Shown here piece by piece: positions 7,649 through 13,866 of a DNA stretch of 14,251 nt. The position numbers were made by a program, and so were the translations under genes. Position 1 is the stretch's first letter, and the number at the start of each line of letters is the position of its first letter. The stretch is from JAVBMO01 sp031552355 (GTDB lineage Bacteria; Bacteroidota; Bacteroidia; Bacteroidales; P3), in NCBI GenBank assembly GCA_031552355.1, contig JAVBMO010000028.1, positions 1-14,251 on the forward strand, given 5' to 3'. Under the pieces are notes generated by a model. It searched no databases and was not told the DNA's origin. It saw nothing but the letters and a program-made list of their open reading frames with translations.

Positions 7649-8571
7649 GCTTTCAAATCTTCAATTATTTTCCTGAAATCCTGCAATGATTTAGCATGAA
7701 CAATTCTCGATAAAATTTCTTCCGAATTGGCAAACATAGAAGAAAAATAGAACCAATATTCTTTCATCCTGTTGAGCACACCGCCTTCAGTAGAAGCAAT
7801 TTCACCTATCTCGGACAAAAGATTTTCTTCAAATCTGAAAAACAAACTGAAATCCTTTTCCGAATTTCCTCTTAATTCATCGGCTAAAAAAATATTATAT
7901 AGCAATCCACGCCCAAGCATAACATCTTTGATTTGAGGGAAATTGGTTTGCAAAAAAACATCATTTTCAATCGTAAAAATATTACCATTGAAAACCACCG
8001 GATGTTGAATTTCGGACATAAACCAACGAAATTGTTGCCAATGCAAATCGCCTTCGTACAACTGCATGCCAATCCGTGGATGCATGATAACATTTGTCAA
8101 TTTTGATTTGTTCAAAATGGGAATCAGAGCTTCTATTTCGTCAGGGCAATGATAACCCAAACGCATTTTTATGGACAATTGGGGTTGTATTTTAGGCAAA
8201 ACAAATTCCAAAAATCTGTCGATTTCATCAGGATGGCAAAGCAATCCCGAACCGCGCCGCTTTTTGCTTACACGAGGCATTGGACAGCCGAGGTTCCAAT
8301 TAATTTCTTCGTAACCCAAATCGTAAAGCACATTAGCCATTTCCACAAAAAGATCGGCTTCATTCCCCAAAATCTGAGGAATCAGTGGTAATGCCTGTGA
8401 ATTGTTTTCAGGAAGCACTTCCTTTAGTTTTTTACAATCGGCCGAAACCGTTCCATGGGTAAGCGAAAGGAATGGGCTTACAGCATAGTCGATACTATGC
8501 GGAAAAACCGACGCAAACGCTTTTCGAAAGGGCAAATGCGTAAGCCCTTGCATGGGGGCAAGATAAATCAT
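7636..8571 (-). CDS. tRNA-dihydrouridine synthase family protein
   Basis: The 311-residue FMN-dependent TIM-barrel protein starts M-I-Y-L-A-P-M-Q-G-L-T, the Dus N-terminal FMN loop. W-N-L-G-C-P follows with the presumed catalytic Cys96 that protonates the uridine ring, then R-R-G-S-G-L-L, the substrate strand S-I-K-M-R-L-G-Y, V-I-M-H-P-R and the FMN-phosphate loop V-M-L-G-R-G-L. Dus enzymes reduce uridines in tRNA D-loops with NADPH. Which positions this one modifies cannot be told by eye; the sequence looks closer to the bacterial DusB/DusC type than to DusA. The start lies 3 bp after the rarA stop, so both are surely cotranscribed, and the 3' end overlaps smpB by 13 bp. Confidence 0.92.
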   Translation of the reverse strand: MIYLAPMQGLTHLPFRKAFASVFPHSIDYAVSPFLSLTHGTVSADCKKLKEVLPENNSQALPLIPQILGNEADLFVEMANVLYDLGYEEINWNLGCPMPRVSKKRRGSGLLCHPDEIDRFLEFVLPKIQPQLSIKMRLGYHCPDEIEALIPILNKSKLTNVIMHPRIGMQLYEGDLHWQQFRWFMSEIQHPVVFNGNIFTIENDVFLQTNFPQIKDVMLGRGLLYNIFLADELRGNSEKDFSLFFRFEENLLSEIGEIASTEGGVLNRMKEYWFYFSSMFANSEEILSRIVHAKSLQDFRKIIEDLKAYPL

Positions 8572-8574
8572 TGG

Positions 8575-9837
8575 TTAATAATTATATTTATCTTTCCACA
8601 AAAATTTCAGGTATTTCCGCGTTTCCGCCTCGCGGGAATTGTTACCGGGTTCATAGAACTTTTGTCCCGAAATCTTTTCGGGTAAAAATTCCTGTTCCAC
8701 AAAATTATTTTGAAAATCATGCGAATACAAATAATCTTTTCCATAGCCCAATTTTTTCATCAGTTTTGTGGGGCTGTTGCGCAAATGCAAGGGAACAGGT
8801 AAATCGCCGGTATTTTCCACAAAAGACAAAGCCTGATTGATAGCCATATAAGAAGCATTGCTTTTGGGCGAAGTAGCCAAATAAATAGCTGTTTGCGAAA
8901 GAATAATCCTGCATTCGGGATAACCGATTTTGTTTACGGCATCAAAACACGCATTGGCCAACAAAAGGGCATTGGGATTGGCTATACCAATATCTTCGGA
9001 AGCCAAAATCAACATCCTGCGAGCTATAAACAAAGGGTCTTCGCCGCCGGCAATCAAACGCGCCAACCAATATACAGCGCCATTGGGATCGCTTCCACGC
9101 ATGGATTTAATAAAAGCAGAGATAATATCGTAGTGCATTTCGCCCGATTTATCATAGAAAGCCAAATTTTGCTGAATGGTATTCAAAACCAAAACATTGT
9201 CGATTTTCAAATCGCCCGAAAACTGGGAACAAACCAATTCCAAAGCATTTAAAAGCTTACGTGCATCGCCACCGGAAATACGTATTAGGGCATCGGTTTC
9301 CGAAAGTTCTATTTTCCTGTCACCTTGCTTTTCCAAAAAATCGACACCTCTTTGCAACATCTTCAAAAGGTGGTTTTCGTCTAATGATTTCAAAATATAT
9401 ACCTGACAACGCGAAAGCAAAGCCGAAATTACTTCAAAAGAGGGATTTTCCGTAGTGGCGCCAATCAATATGATGCTGCCTTTTTCCACTGCCGCCAACA
9501 AAGAATCCTGTTGCGCTTTGTTAAAACGGTGAATTTCGTCGATAAACAAAATGGCTTTGCCTTGTTTTTGAGCTTTTTCAATAACTTCACGAACCTCTTT
9601 AACCCCACTCCCTGTGGCGCTCAAGGAATAAAACGGAAATTGCAATTTTTCGGCTATCAGCAAAGCCAATGTGGTTTTCCCCACTCCCGGCGGTCCCCAT
9701 AAAATAATGGATGGCATTTGGTTGTTTTCAAGGGCGCGCTGCAAAACGGTACCCTCTCCCACCAAATGTTCTTGTCCGATATATTCTTCCAAAGTAGAAG
9801 GGCGCAGCTGCTCTGCTAAAGGTTTTTGGCTTGTCAT
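8575..9837 (-). CDS. rarA: Replication-associated recombination protein A (RarA/MgsA) AAA+ ATPase
   Basis: The 420-residue protein begins P-L-A-E-Q-L-R-P-x-x-L-x-E-Y-I-G-Q-E-H-L, the RarA/clamp-loader N-terminus. Walker A is GPPGVGKTT (48-56), Walker B is ILFIDE (96-101), sensor 1 is A-T-T-E-N-P-S-F-E-V, and a Ser-Arg arginine finger follows in L-L-S-R. The C-terminal MgsA domain shows G-G-E-D-P-L-F-I-A-R-R-M-L-I-L-A-S-E-D-I-G and N-S-P-T-K-L-M-K-K-L-G-Y-G-K-D-Y. RarA acts at stalled replication forks and interacts with SSB in model bacteria. It is the first gene of a minus-strand operon with dus, read from a promoter box at 9858-9865, and is divergent from the permease gene. Confidence 0.97.
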   Translation of the reverse strand: MTSQKPLAEQLRPSTLEEYIGQEHLVGEGTVLQRALENNQMPSIILWGPPGVGKTTLALLIAEKLQFPFYSLSATGSGVKEVREVIEKAQKQGKAILFIDEIHRFNKAQQDSLLAAVEKGSIILIGATTENPSFEVISALLSRCQVYILKSLDENHLLKMLQRGVDFLEKQGDRKIELSETDALIRISGGDARKLLNALELVCSQFSGDLKIDNVLVLNTIQQNLAFYDKSGEMHYDIISAFIKSMRGSDPNGAVYWLARLIAGGEDPLFIARRMLILASEDIGIANPNALLLANACFDAVNKIGYPECRIILSQTAIYLATSPKSNASYMAINQALSFVENTGDLPVPLHLRNSPTKLMKKLGYGKDYLYSHDFQNNFVEQEFLPEKISGQKFYEPGNNSREAETRKYLKFLWKDKYNY

Positions 9838-9857
9838 AATTGCAAATCTTGGAAATG

Positions 9858-9865
9858 CAAAAATA
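9858..9865 (-). promoter_or_regulatory. -7 promoter box for the rarA-dus operon
   Basis: On the minus strand the sequence reads TATTTTTG, an exact TAnnTTTG, ending 20 bp upstream of the rarA start codon. No clear -33 element accompanies it. Confidence 0.5.
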
Positions 9866-9959
9866 AGGATTTAATGGGGAACTTAAAATTATCCAACAGA
9901 ATAAAAACAAGTCTATAAGAAAGCAAATATTTATTGAGGCAAAACTTCATTTTTATTCC

Positions 9960-9967
9960 TAACTTTG
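9960..9967 (+). promoter_or_regulatory. -7 promoter box for the permease gene; decides its start
   Basis: TAACTTTG matches TAnnTTTG. It lies downstream of the TTG at 9934 that would give the longest frame, so translation must start later, at the ATG at 9988. An AGGAGG sequence at 9969-9974, unusual for this phylum, sits 13 nt before that ATG. Confidence 0.65.
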
Positions 9968-9987
9968 CAGGAGGAAAAAAGAAAAAC

Positions 9988-11067
9988 ATGCTGAATTTTA
10001 TCTTAAAACGATTTTTTTATGGGCTTTTGGTCTTGTTTGGGGTTATTACCATTGTGTTTTTCTTGTTCAATATTCTCCCCGGCGACCCTGCGCGTATGAT
10101 GCTTGGACAACGTGCCGATAGTAAAAGCATTGCACTTATACAAAAAGACTTGGGATTGGATCAACCTATTGCCAAGCAATACCTGAATTATTTGAACGAT
10201 CTTTCGCCTTTGTCTGTCCACAATAATAAGAACGCTGAAAGTTATTGGTTTTTAGATAAAAGCAAATACGCCCCGTATCTTTCCGTTTTGAAAATCGGCG
10301 ACCATAGCCTGATACTCAAAAAGCCTTATTTAAGGCGTTCGTATCAAAGCCAGAAAAAAGTCAGTGAAATTTTAGCCGAAGCTTTTCCGCAAACCGCCGT
10401 ATTGGCTGTGGTAAGTATCCTCTTGGCTTTTGTCTTTGGAGTTACTATAGGAACGCTTTCCGCTATTTTTAAAGGCAGTTTGTTCGATAAAATAGCTTTG
10501 TTCATTTCCATCTTGGGCATGTCATTGCCGTCGTTTTTTGCGGCGGTGCTTATTGCCTGGCTTTTTGCCTTTGTCCTTGCCGATTTTACAGGCCTGAGCA
10601 TGTTTGGGAACCTCTATTCTGTCGATGATTTTGGAAGAGGCGAATACATTAATTTAAAGAATTTGATTTTGCCTGCCATTACCTTGGGTATCCGCCCTTT
10701 GGCCGTGATTATAGAATTGACCAAAAGTTCCATGCTCGAAGTGCTTTCCCAACCTTATATCCGCACTGCCAAAGCCAAAGGTTTATCTTTCAAATCCATT
10801 ATTTGGAATCATGCTATGAAAAACGCCATGAATCCCATTGTTACGGCAATTTCGGGTTGGTTTGCCGCTTTGATATCGGGAGCGGTTTTTGTGGAATACG
10901 TTTTTGACTGGAAAGGTGTTGGCGTGGTGATTGTGGACAGTTTGGAAAAATATGATTTTCCGGTAGTAATGGGCAGTTTGCTGGTAATTTGCGTTATATT
11001 GGTTTTAATTAATATCTTTGTGGATATTTTGTATGGAATTTTAGATCCCCGTGTAAAATTGGGATAA
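9988..11067 (+). CDS. DppB/OppB-type ABC transporter permease
   Basis: From the ATG at 9988 the protein has 359 residues and starts M-L-N-F-I-L-K-R-F-F-Y-G-L-L-V-L, the typical first membrane helix of DppB-type permeases, followed by N-I-L-P-G-D-P-A-R. A periplasmic insert (about residues 65-120) precedes five further hydrophobic segments. The cytoplasmic coupling loop reads Y-I-R-T-A-K-A-K-G-L-S-F-K-S-I-I, equivalent to the EAA motif that contacts the ATPase. The family imports peptides, nickel or similar solutes with a DppC partner, two ATPases and a binding protein; none of these is in the window, so it is an orphan here. The frame could be extended to a TTG at 9934, but the promoter box lies inside that extension. 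tpiA follows after 38 bp and is probably cotranscribed. Confidence 0.92.
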   Translation: MLNFILKRFFYGLLVLFGVITIVFFLFNILPGDPARMMLGQRADSKSIALIQKDLGLDQPIAKQYLNYLNDLSPLSVHNNKNAESYWFLDKSKYAPYLSVLKIGDHSLILKKPYLRRSYQSQKKVSEILAEAFPQTAVLAVVSILLAFVFGVTIGTLSAIFKGSLFDKIALFISILGMSLPSFFAAVLIAWLFAFVLADFTGLSMFGNLYSVDDFGRGEYINLKNLILPAITLGIRPLAVIIELTKSSMLEVLSQPYIRTAKAKGLSFKSIIWNHAMKNAMNPIVTAISGWFAALISGAVFVEYVFDWKGVGVVIVDSLEKYDFPVVMGSLLVICVILVLINIFVDILYGILDPRVKLG

Positions 11068-11105
11068 ACAATAAAACAACAGAAAACATTAAAAAACAAA
11101 ATAAT

Positions 11106-11864
11106 ATGAGAAAGAAAATTGTTGCGGGAAACTGGAAAATGAATAAAACTTTCAGCGATGCCGAAGATTTATTACAAGAAATAGGTGAAGAATTACAGGC
11201 TGCCAATAATACAAAAGTTCAAGTGGTAATTTGTACACCTTTCCCTTATTTGGAAATGGCTACGGATTTTTGTCAGGATTTTGACTACAGCATAGGTGCG
11301 CAAAACGTAAGTGAATATGAAAAAGGCGCTTACACAGGTGAAATTTCGGCAGAAATGCTACAATCTTTGAACGTAGAATACTGCATTGTAGGGCACTCCG
11401 AACGCAGAACCTTGTTCCACGAAACCAACGAACAAATCAAGCTGAAAATGGAAAACCTCTTAAAACAAGATATTATTCCTATTTTTTGTTGTGGCGAAGT
11501 GTTGAAAGACCGTGAAGAAAACAAACATTTCGACGTGGTAAAAAAACAAGTGGAAGAGTCTTTGTTTGGTTTCCAACCGTTGGATTTCAATAAAATAGTG
11601 ATAGCCTACGAACCGGTTTGGGCTATAGGAACCGGCAAAACCGCCACAGCAGACCAAGCCGAGGAAATGCACGCTTTTATCCGTTCTTTGATTGTTGAAA
11701 AATATGGAAAAGAATTGGCGCGCAACACCTCTATTTTGTACGGTGGAAGCTGCAACGCCAAAAATGCGGCAGAACTTTTTGCCAAAGAAAATGTGGACGG
11801 CGGACTTATTGGCGGCGCATCTTTAATTGCAGCCGACTTTATTACGATTATTGATAGCTTTTAA
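11106..11864 (+). CDS. tpiA: Triosephosphate isomerase
   Basis: The 252-residue protein has all catalytic landmarks. These are A-G-N-W-K-M-N with N9 and K11, the V-G-H-S-E-R-R segment with the electrophilic H97, the A-Y-E-P-V-W-A-I-G-T-G-K segment with the base E169 and the flexible phosphate loop, and Y-G-G-S and G-G-L-I-G-G-A-S phosphate contacts near the end. It interconverts dihydroxyacetone phosphate and glyceraldehyde 3-phosphate in glycolysis and gluconeogenesis. The only gene close upstream is the permease (38-bp gap). A composite double hairpin follows the stop and probably ends the transcript. Confidence 0.98.
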   Translation: MRKKIVAGNWKMNKTFSDAEDLLQEIGEELQAANNTKVQVVICTPFPYLEMATDFCQDFDYSIGAQNVSEYEKGAYTGEISAEMLQSLNVEYCIVGHSERRTLFHETNEQIKLKMENLLKQDIIPIFCCGEVLKDREENKHFDVVKKQVEESLFGFQPLDFNKIVIAYEPVWAIGTGKTATADQAEEMHAFIRSLIVEKYGKELARNTSILYGGSCNAKNAAELFAKENVDGGLIGGASLIAADFITIIDSF

Positions 11865-11900
11865 TTTAATGAATAATTAATAATGAAAAATGAATAATAT

Positions 11901-11955
11901 TGTCGCTGCGCGACATGAAAAACGCTTGTACGTTAAGTTTCGTACAAGCGTTTTT
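11901..11955 (+). terminator. Composite double hairpin (copy 1) downstream of tpiA
   Basis: A small hairpin TGTCGC-TGC-GCGACA (11901-11915) is followed by a 15-bp perfect stem: AAAAACGCTTGTACG (11918-11932) and CGTACAAGCGTTTTT (11941-11955), with an 8-nt loop. The T-run makes the second hairpin a credible intrinsic terminator, and since the A-run mirrors it, it should work in both directions. A second copy lies at 13259-13316. The sequence between the tpiA stop and this element is a low-complexity TAATGAATAATTAATAATG-type run. Confidence 0.8.
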
Positions 11956-12085
11956 TATGCTATGAATGATGAACAAGATAAAGCTTTTATATCCTTATTT
12001 AGAGGTTGTTTAAATTTTCATAAAATACAACACAAATAAAAAGATGCCGCAACTACGTTGCTTTAAATCATACATTATACATATT

Positions 12086-12143
12086 CTACAAAGATGTTGC
12101 CACACTGTGGCTTAAAAGCGGCAGGGCCACGGAATCTTTGTAG
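12086..12143. repeat. 58-bp inverted-repeat module
   Basis: CTACAAAGAT (12086-12095) and ATCTTTGTAG (12134-12143) form perfect 10-bp termini. Inside, GCCACA-C-TGTGGC (12099-12111) forms a tight palindrome, and GGCCACGG occurs again before the right arm. CTTTGTAGCAAAT at 12136-12148 recurs at 12264-12276. The layout resembles a short intergenic repeat of a kind common in Bacteroidota; membership in a named family was not verified. Confidence 0.55.
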
Positions 12144-12260
12144 CAAATCAGATAATCTACATTTATGAAAGCCACATAGCGGCGATATCTTGAAATATGT
12201 AAATGGCATAACGAAATTCAAACAACCATTTAGAGAAACCTGTGATTTTAAGAAAAAACG

Positions 12261-12268
12261 TACCTTTG
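12261..12268 (+). promoter_or_regulatory. Candidate -7 promoter box upstream of prmA
   Basis: TACCTTTG matches TAnnTTTG and is part of the 13-bp sequence shared with the right arm of the 12086-12143 module. It would give a leader of about 115 nt before prmA. No clear -33 element is seen. Confidence 0.45.
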
Positions 12269-12390
12269 TAGCAAATGAAAACGAATAATTGTATAGTGGA
12301 TAATGCACAAAATTCAACAGATATCTCATTTGTCATTTCTCTTTTGCTTTTATACTCATCGTTCATCATTCATAACTCATCGTTAAAAAC

Positions 12391-13230
12391 ATGGAATATA
12401 CAGAAGTAAAATTTAAAATAAACCCCACAGAGCCTTTTTCGGAAATAATCAGTTGTGAATTGGCTGAAATAGGGTTCGAAAGTTTTGAGGAAAACGAAGA
12501 AGGCATCACCGCTTTTATCCCAAGCGTTTCTTTTGGAAAAGACAAAATAGACGACATTTGCGTCCAATATGCCGAATCGTGTGAACTTTCGTACGAATGC
12601 AAAGCCATTGCCGAAGAAAATTGGAACAAGGTTTGGGAAGAATCCTACCATCCTATTTTAATTGATGATTTTTGTTTTGTGTATGCACCTTTCCATGAGC
12701 CCAACCCACAAGCGGAATACAATATTTTGATAGAACCCAAAATGTCGTTTGGCACGGCTCATCATGCCACCACAGCCAATATGATTTCTTTCCTGAAAAC
12801 AGAGCATTTAGAAAATAAAACGGTTTTGGATATGGGAAGCGGCACCGGAGTGCTTGCTATTTTGGCAGCTTTGCGCGGCGCTACAAAAGTCGATGCCATT
12901 GATATTGATGAATGGGCTTATGAAAATGCCAAAGAAAATATAGAGAGAAATCATCAGGAAGCGAAAGTACATGCAGAACTCGGCGAAGCATCACTTTTGC
13001 AAGGCAGAACCTACGATGTGGTTATTGCCAATATCAACCGGAATATTTTGTTGAACGATATGCCGGTATATGCACAATGTTTGCCGCCAAAGGGCGTTTT
13101 ATTGTTAAGCGGTTTTTATGAGAGCGACATTCCCGTTATCCGCCAAAAAGCCGAAGCGTTAGGTTTTTCTTACAACACCCATAGAGAAAAAGATAGCTGG
13201 GTGGCAATAAGATTCACTAAAATTAATTGA
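12391..13230 (+). CDS. prmA: Ribosomal protein L11 methyltransferase
   Basis: The 279-residue protein has the PrmA two-domain layout. A ferredoxin-like N-terminal substrate-recognition domain (about 1-75) precedes a class I SAM methyltransferase domain with motif I V-L-D-M-G-S-G-T-G-V-L-A-I (145-157), the acidic residues after strand 2 (D-I-D-E at 171-174) and the PrmA-specific I-A-N-I-N-R-N-I-L (212-220). The E-P-K-M-S-F-G-T-A-H-H-A-T-T segment (115-128) corresponds to the family loop usually reading F-G-T-G-x-H-x-T-T; here the second Gly is Ala123. PrmA trimethylates amino groups of ribosomal protein L11. Repeat-rich noncoding DNA lies on both sides, and its stop codon lies within the first unit of a TTGAAA(A/G) tandem repeat. 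Confidence 0.95.
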   Translation: MEYTEVKFKINPTEPFSEIISCELAEIGFESFEENEEGITAFIPSVSFGKDKIDDICVQYAESCELSYECKAIAEENWNKVWEESYHPILIDDFCFVYAPFHEPNPQAEYNILIEPKMSFGTAHHATTANMISFLKTEHLENKTVLDMGSGTGVLAILAALRGATKVDAIDIDEWAYENAKENIERNHQEAKVHAELGEASLLQGRTYDVVIANINRNILLNDMPVYAQCLPPKGVLLLSGFYESDIPVIRQKAEALGFSYNTHREKDSWVAIRFTKIN

Positions 13231-13254
13231 AAATTGAAAGTTGAAAATTGAAAA
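13227..13254 (+). repeat. Four tandem TTGAAA(A/G) heptamers over the prmA stop
   Basis: Four consecutive 7-bp units TTGAAAA, TTGAAAG, TTGAAAA, TTGAAAA occupy these bases. The TGA stop of prmA (13228-13230) is part of the first unit. Such heptamer runs can vary in copy number by slippage without changing the protein, because they begin at the stop codon. Confidence 0.75.
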
Positions 13255-13258
13255 TGGC

Positions 13259-13316
13259 TGTCGCTGCGCGACATAAAAAACCGCTTGTACGTTACATTTC
13301 GTACAAGCGGTTTTTT
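13259..13316 (+). terminator. Composite double hairpin (copy 2) downstream of prmA
   Basis: It has the same layout as 11901-11955: TGTCGC-TGC-GCGACA (13259-13273), then a 17-bp perfect stem AAAAAACCGCTTGTACG (13275-13291) and CGTACAAGCGGTTTTTT (13300-13316) with an 8-nt loop TTACATTT. Relative to copy 1 it has one extra C in the left arm matched by one extra G in the right arm, and one more A/T pair, so pairing has been preserved. It is the likely terminator of prmA and can also terminate transcription arriving from the minus strand. Confidence 0.8.
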
Positions 13317-13318
13317 CT

Positions 13319-13347
13319 TCGTCATTGCGAACGCAGTGAAGCAATCC
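13319..13347. repeat. Dispersed GTCATTGCGA...GAAGCAATC repeat, intergenic copy
   Basis: The sequence has ATTGC and GCAAT ends around a variable centre (GAACGCAGTGAA) and abuts the terminal repeat of the next element. A related copy in the opposite orientation sits inside the T9SS coding region at 14130-14154. This short imperfect palindrome is a type known from many environmental and host-associated bacterial genomes. Confidence 0.65.
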
Positions 13348-13349
13348 GA

Positions 13350-13490
13350 TTCATTGCCGTTGCTTTTAAGCAACGGATTCAAATGGGTTAGAGGCTATCC
13401 GGCTTTAGCCAAATCTGTTATTAATTTAGGCTAAAGCCGAAATAAAATTTCATCTTTTGACGCCGTCGGCTAAAGCACGACGGCAATGAA
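13350..13490. repeat. 141-bp MITE-like element, copy 1
   Basis: Terminal inverted repeats TTCATTGCCGT (13350-13360) and ACGGCAATGAA (13480-13490) are perfect over 11 bp. Internal hairpins are CCGTTGCTT-TT-AAGCAACGG (13357-13376), CGGCTTTAGCC / GGCTAAAGCCG (13400-13410 and 13429-13439) and GCCGTCG / CGACGGC (13462-13468 and 13478-13484). There is no coding capacity. A second copy, with about ten substitutions and one 1-bp gap by eye, is at 13718-13857. Confidence 0.75.
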
Positions 13491-13500
13491 AAACCCACAA

Positions 13501-13543
13501 TAAGAAGACCTGTTAGGTTTCCAAAACCTAACAGGTCTTCTTA
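13501..13543. terminator. 20-bp perfect hairpin, copy 1 (GACCTGTTAGG family)
   Basis: TAAGAAGACCTGTTAGGTTT (13501-13520) pairs fully with 13524-13543 across a 3-nt loop CCA. It could serve as a structural element between convergent transcripts; there is no strong T-tract directly after the stem. It follows the MITE-like element by 10 bp, as in copy 2. Confidence 0.7.
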
Positions 13544-13555
13544 TAACGATGAACG

Positions 13556-13584
13556 ATGAATGGCGCGCAGCGCCAACCATTCAT
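13556..13584. repeat. ATGAATGG / CCATTCAT hairpin with GGCGC-GCA-GCGCC core, copy 1
   Basis: An 8-bp outer stem (13556-13563 and 13577-13584) surrounds TGGCGC-GCA-GCGCCA. The core and outer stem overlap and are alternative pairings. Copy 2 at 13915-13959 has a longer 16-bp outer stem. Confidence 0.6.
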
Positions 13585-13594
13585 AATTCATAAC

Positions 13595-13622
13595 TCAAGC
13601 CCCAAACCCCAAAGGGGCTTGA
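13595..13622. repeat. TCAAGCCCC / GGGGCTTGA hairpin
   Basis: A perfect 9-bp stem (13595-13603 and 13614-13622) has a 10-nt loop AAACCCCAAA. It occurs only after copy 1 of the island; in copy 2 the corresponding place holds unrelated AT-rich sequence. Confidence 0.6.
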
Positions 13623-13644
13623 AAGGCAGGTATTATTTCATTTT

Positions 13645-13722
13645 TCATCGTTTGGTTACTTTGCGTACCGCATTCCCCACTTTCACAAAGTAGGTTCCGC
13701 TTGGCAAATGGCCGATGTTCAT
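13645..13722 (-). pseudogene. Remnant of a T9SS C-terminal sorting domain (last 24 codons plus stop)
   Basis: On the minus strand codons 13719-13648 encode N-I-G-H-L-P-S-G-T-Y-F-V-K-V-G-N-A-V-R-K-V-T-K-R, ending in TGA at 13645-13647. This is identical in protein to the end of the intact T9SS gene at 13985. At its upstream side it runs straight into the terminal repeat of MITE-like copy 2 (13718-13857), which supplies an ATG at 13720-13722. The five codons that differ from the intact copy contain six base differences, all synonymous, so this piece diverged while still under protein selection. It is the tail of a lost or displaced second T9SS cargo gene rather than a recent copy of the neighbour. 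Expression of the 25-residue frame is unlikely. Confidence 0.8.
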
Positions 13723-13857
13723 TGCCGTTGCTTTTAAGCAACGGATTCAAATAAGTTAGAGCTTATCCGGCTTTAGCCAAATCTGTTATTAATTTAGGCT
13801 AAAGCCGAAACAGAATTCATCTTTTGGGACAGTCGGCTAAAGCACGACGGCAATGAA
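13718..13857. repeat. 140-bp MITE-like element, copy 2
   Basis: The 11-bp terminal inverted repeats (TTCATTGCCGT at 13718-13728; ACGGCAATGAA at 13847-13857) are intact, as is the CGGCTTTAGCC / GGCTAAAGCCG hairpin. The third internal hairpin is damaged: the left arm GCCGTCG of copy 1 is ACAGTCG here. Its left end replaces the body of the T9SS remnant on its left. Confidence 0.75.
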
Positions 13858-13866
13858 AAACCCACA

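Larger units (their letters stand above)
11961..12374. repeat. 414-bp noncoding block bounded by 14-bp inverted repeats
   Basis: TATGAATGATGAAC at 11961-11974 is the exact reverse complement of GTTCATCATTCATA at 12361-12374. The region between tpiA and prmA (11865-12390) holds no convincing gene: frames are short and none resembles a known protein. Inside are an inverted-repeat module (12086-12143) and a promoter box (12261-12268). It could be a nonautonomous mobile element, or two unrelated copies of a common ATGAAT-type short repeat. No target-site duplication was recognised. Confidence 0.5.

Noticed and set aside
9934..9987. N-terminal extension of the permease from a TTG codon
   Set aside because: The extension contains the -7 promoter box at 9960-9967 and is not membrane-like, whereas the ATG at 9988 begins the typical first helix.
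11962..12039. 25-residue plus-strand frame starting in the 14-bp inverted repeat
   Set aside because: It starts within repeat sequence, has no ribosome-binding signal or recognisable motif, and is short enough to be chance.
12075..12329. 84-codon minus-strand frame in the tpiA-prmA gap
   Set aside because: It spans the inverted-repeat module and low-complexity sequence, has no family resemblance I can support, and similar frames arise wherever such repeats occur.
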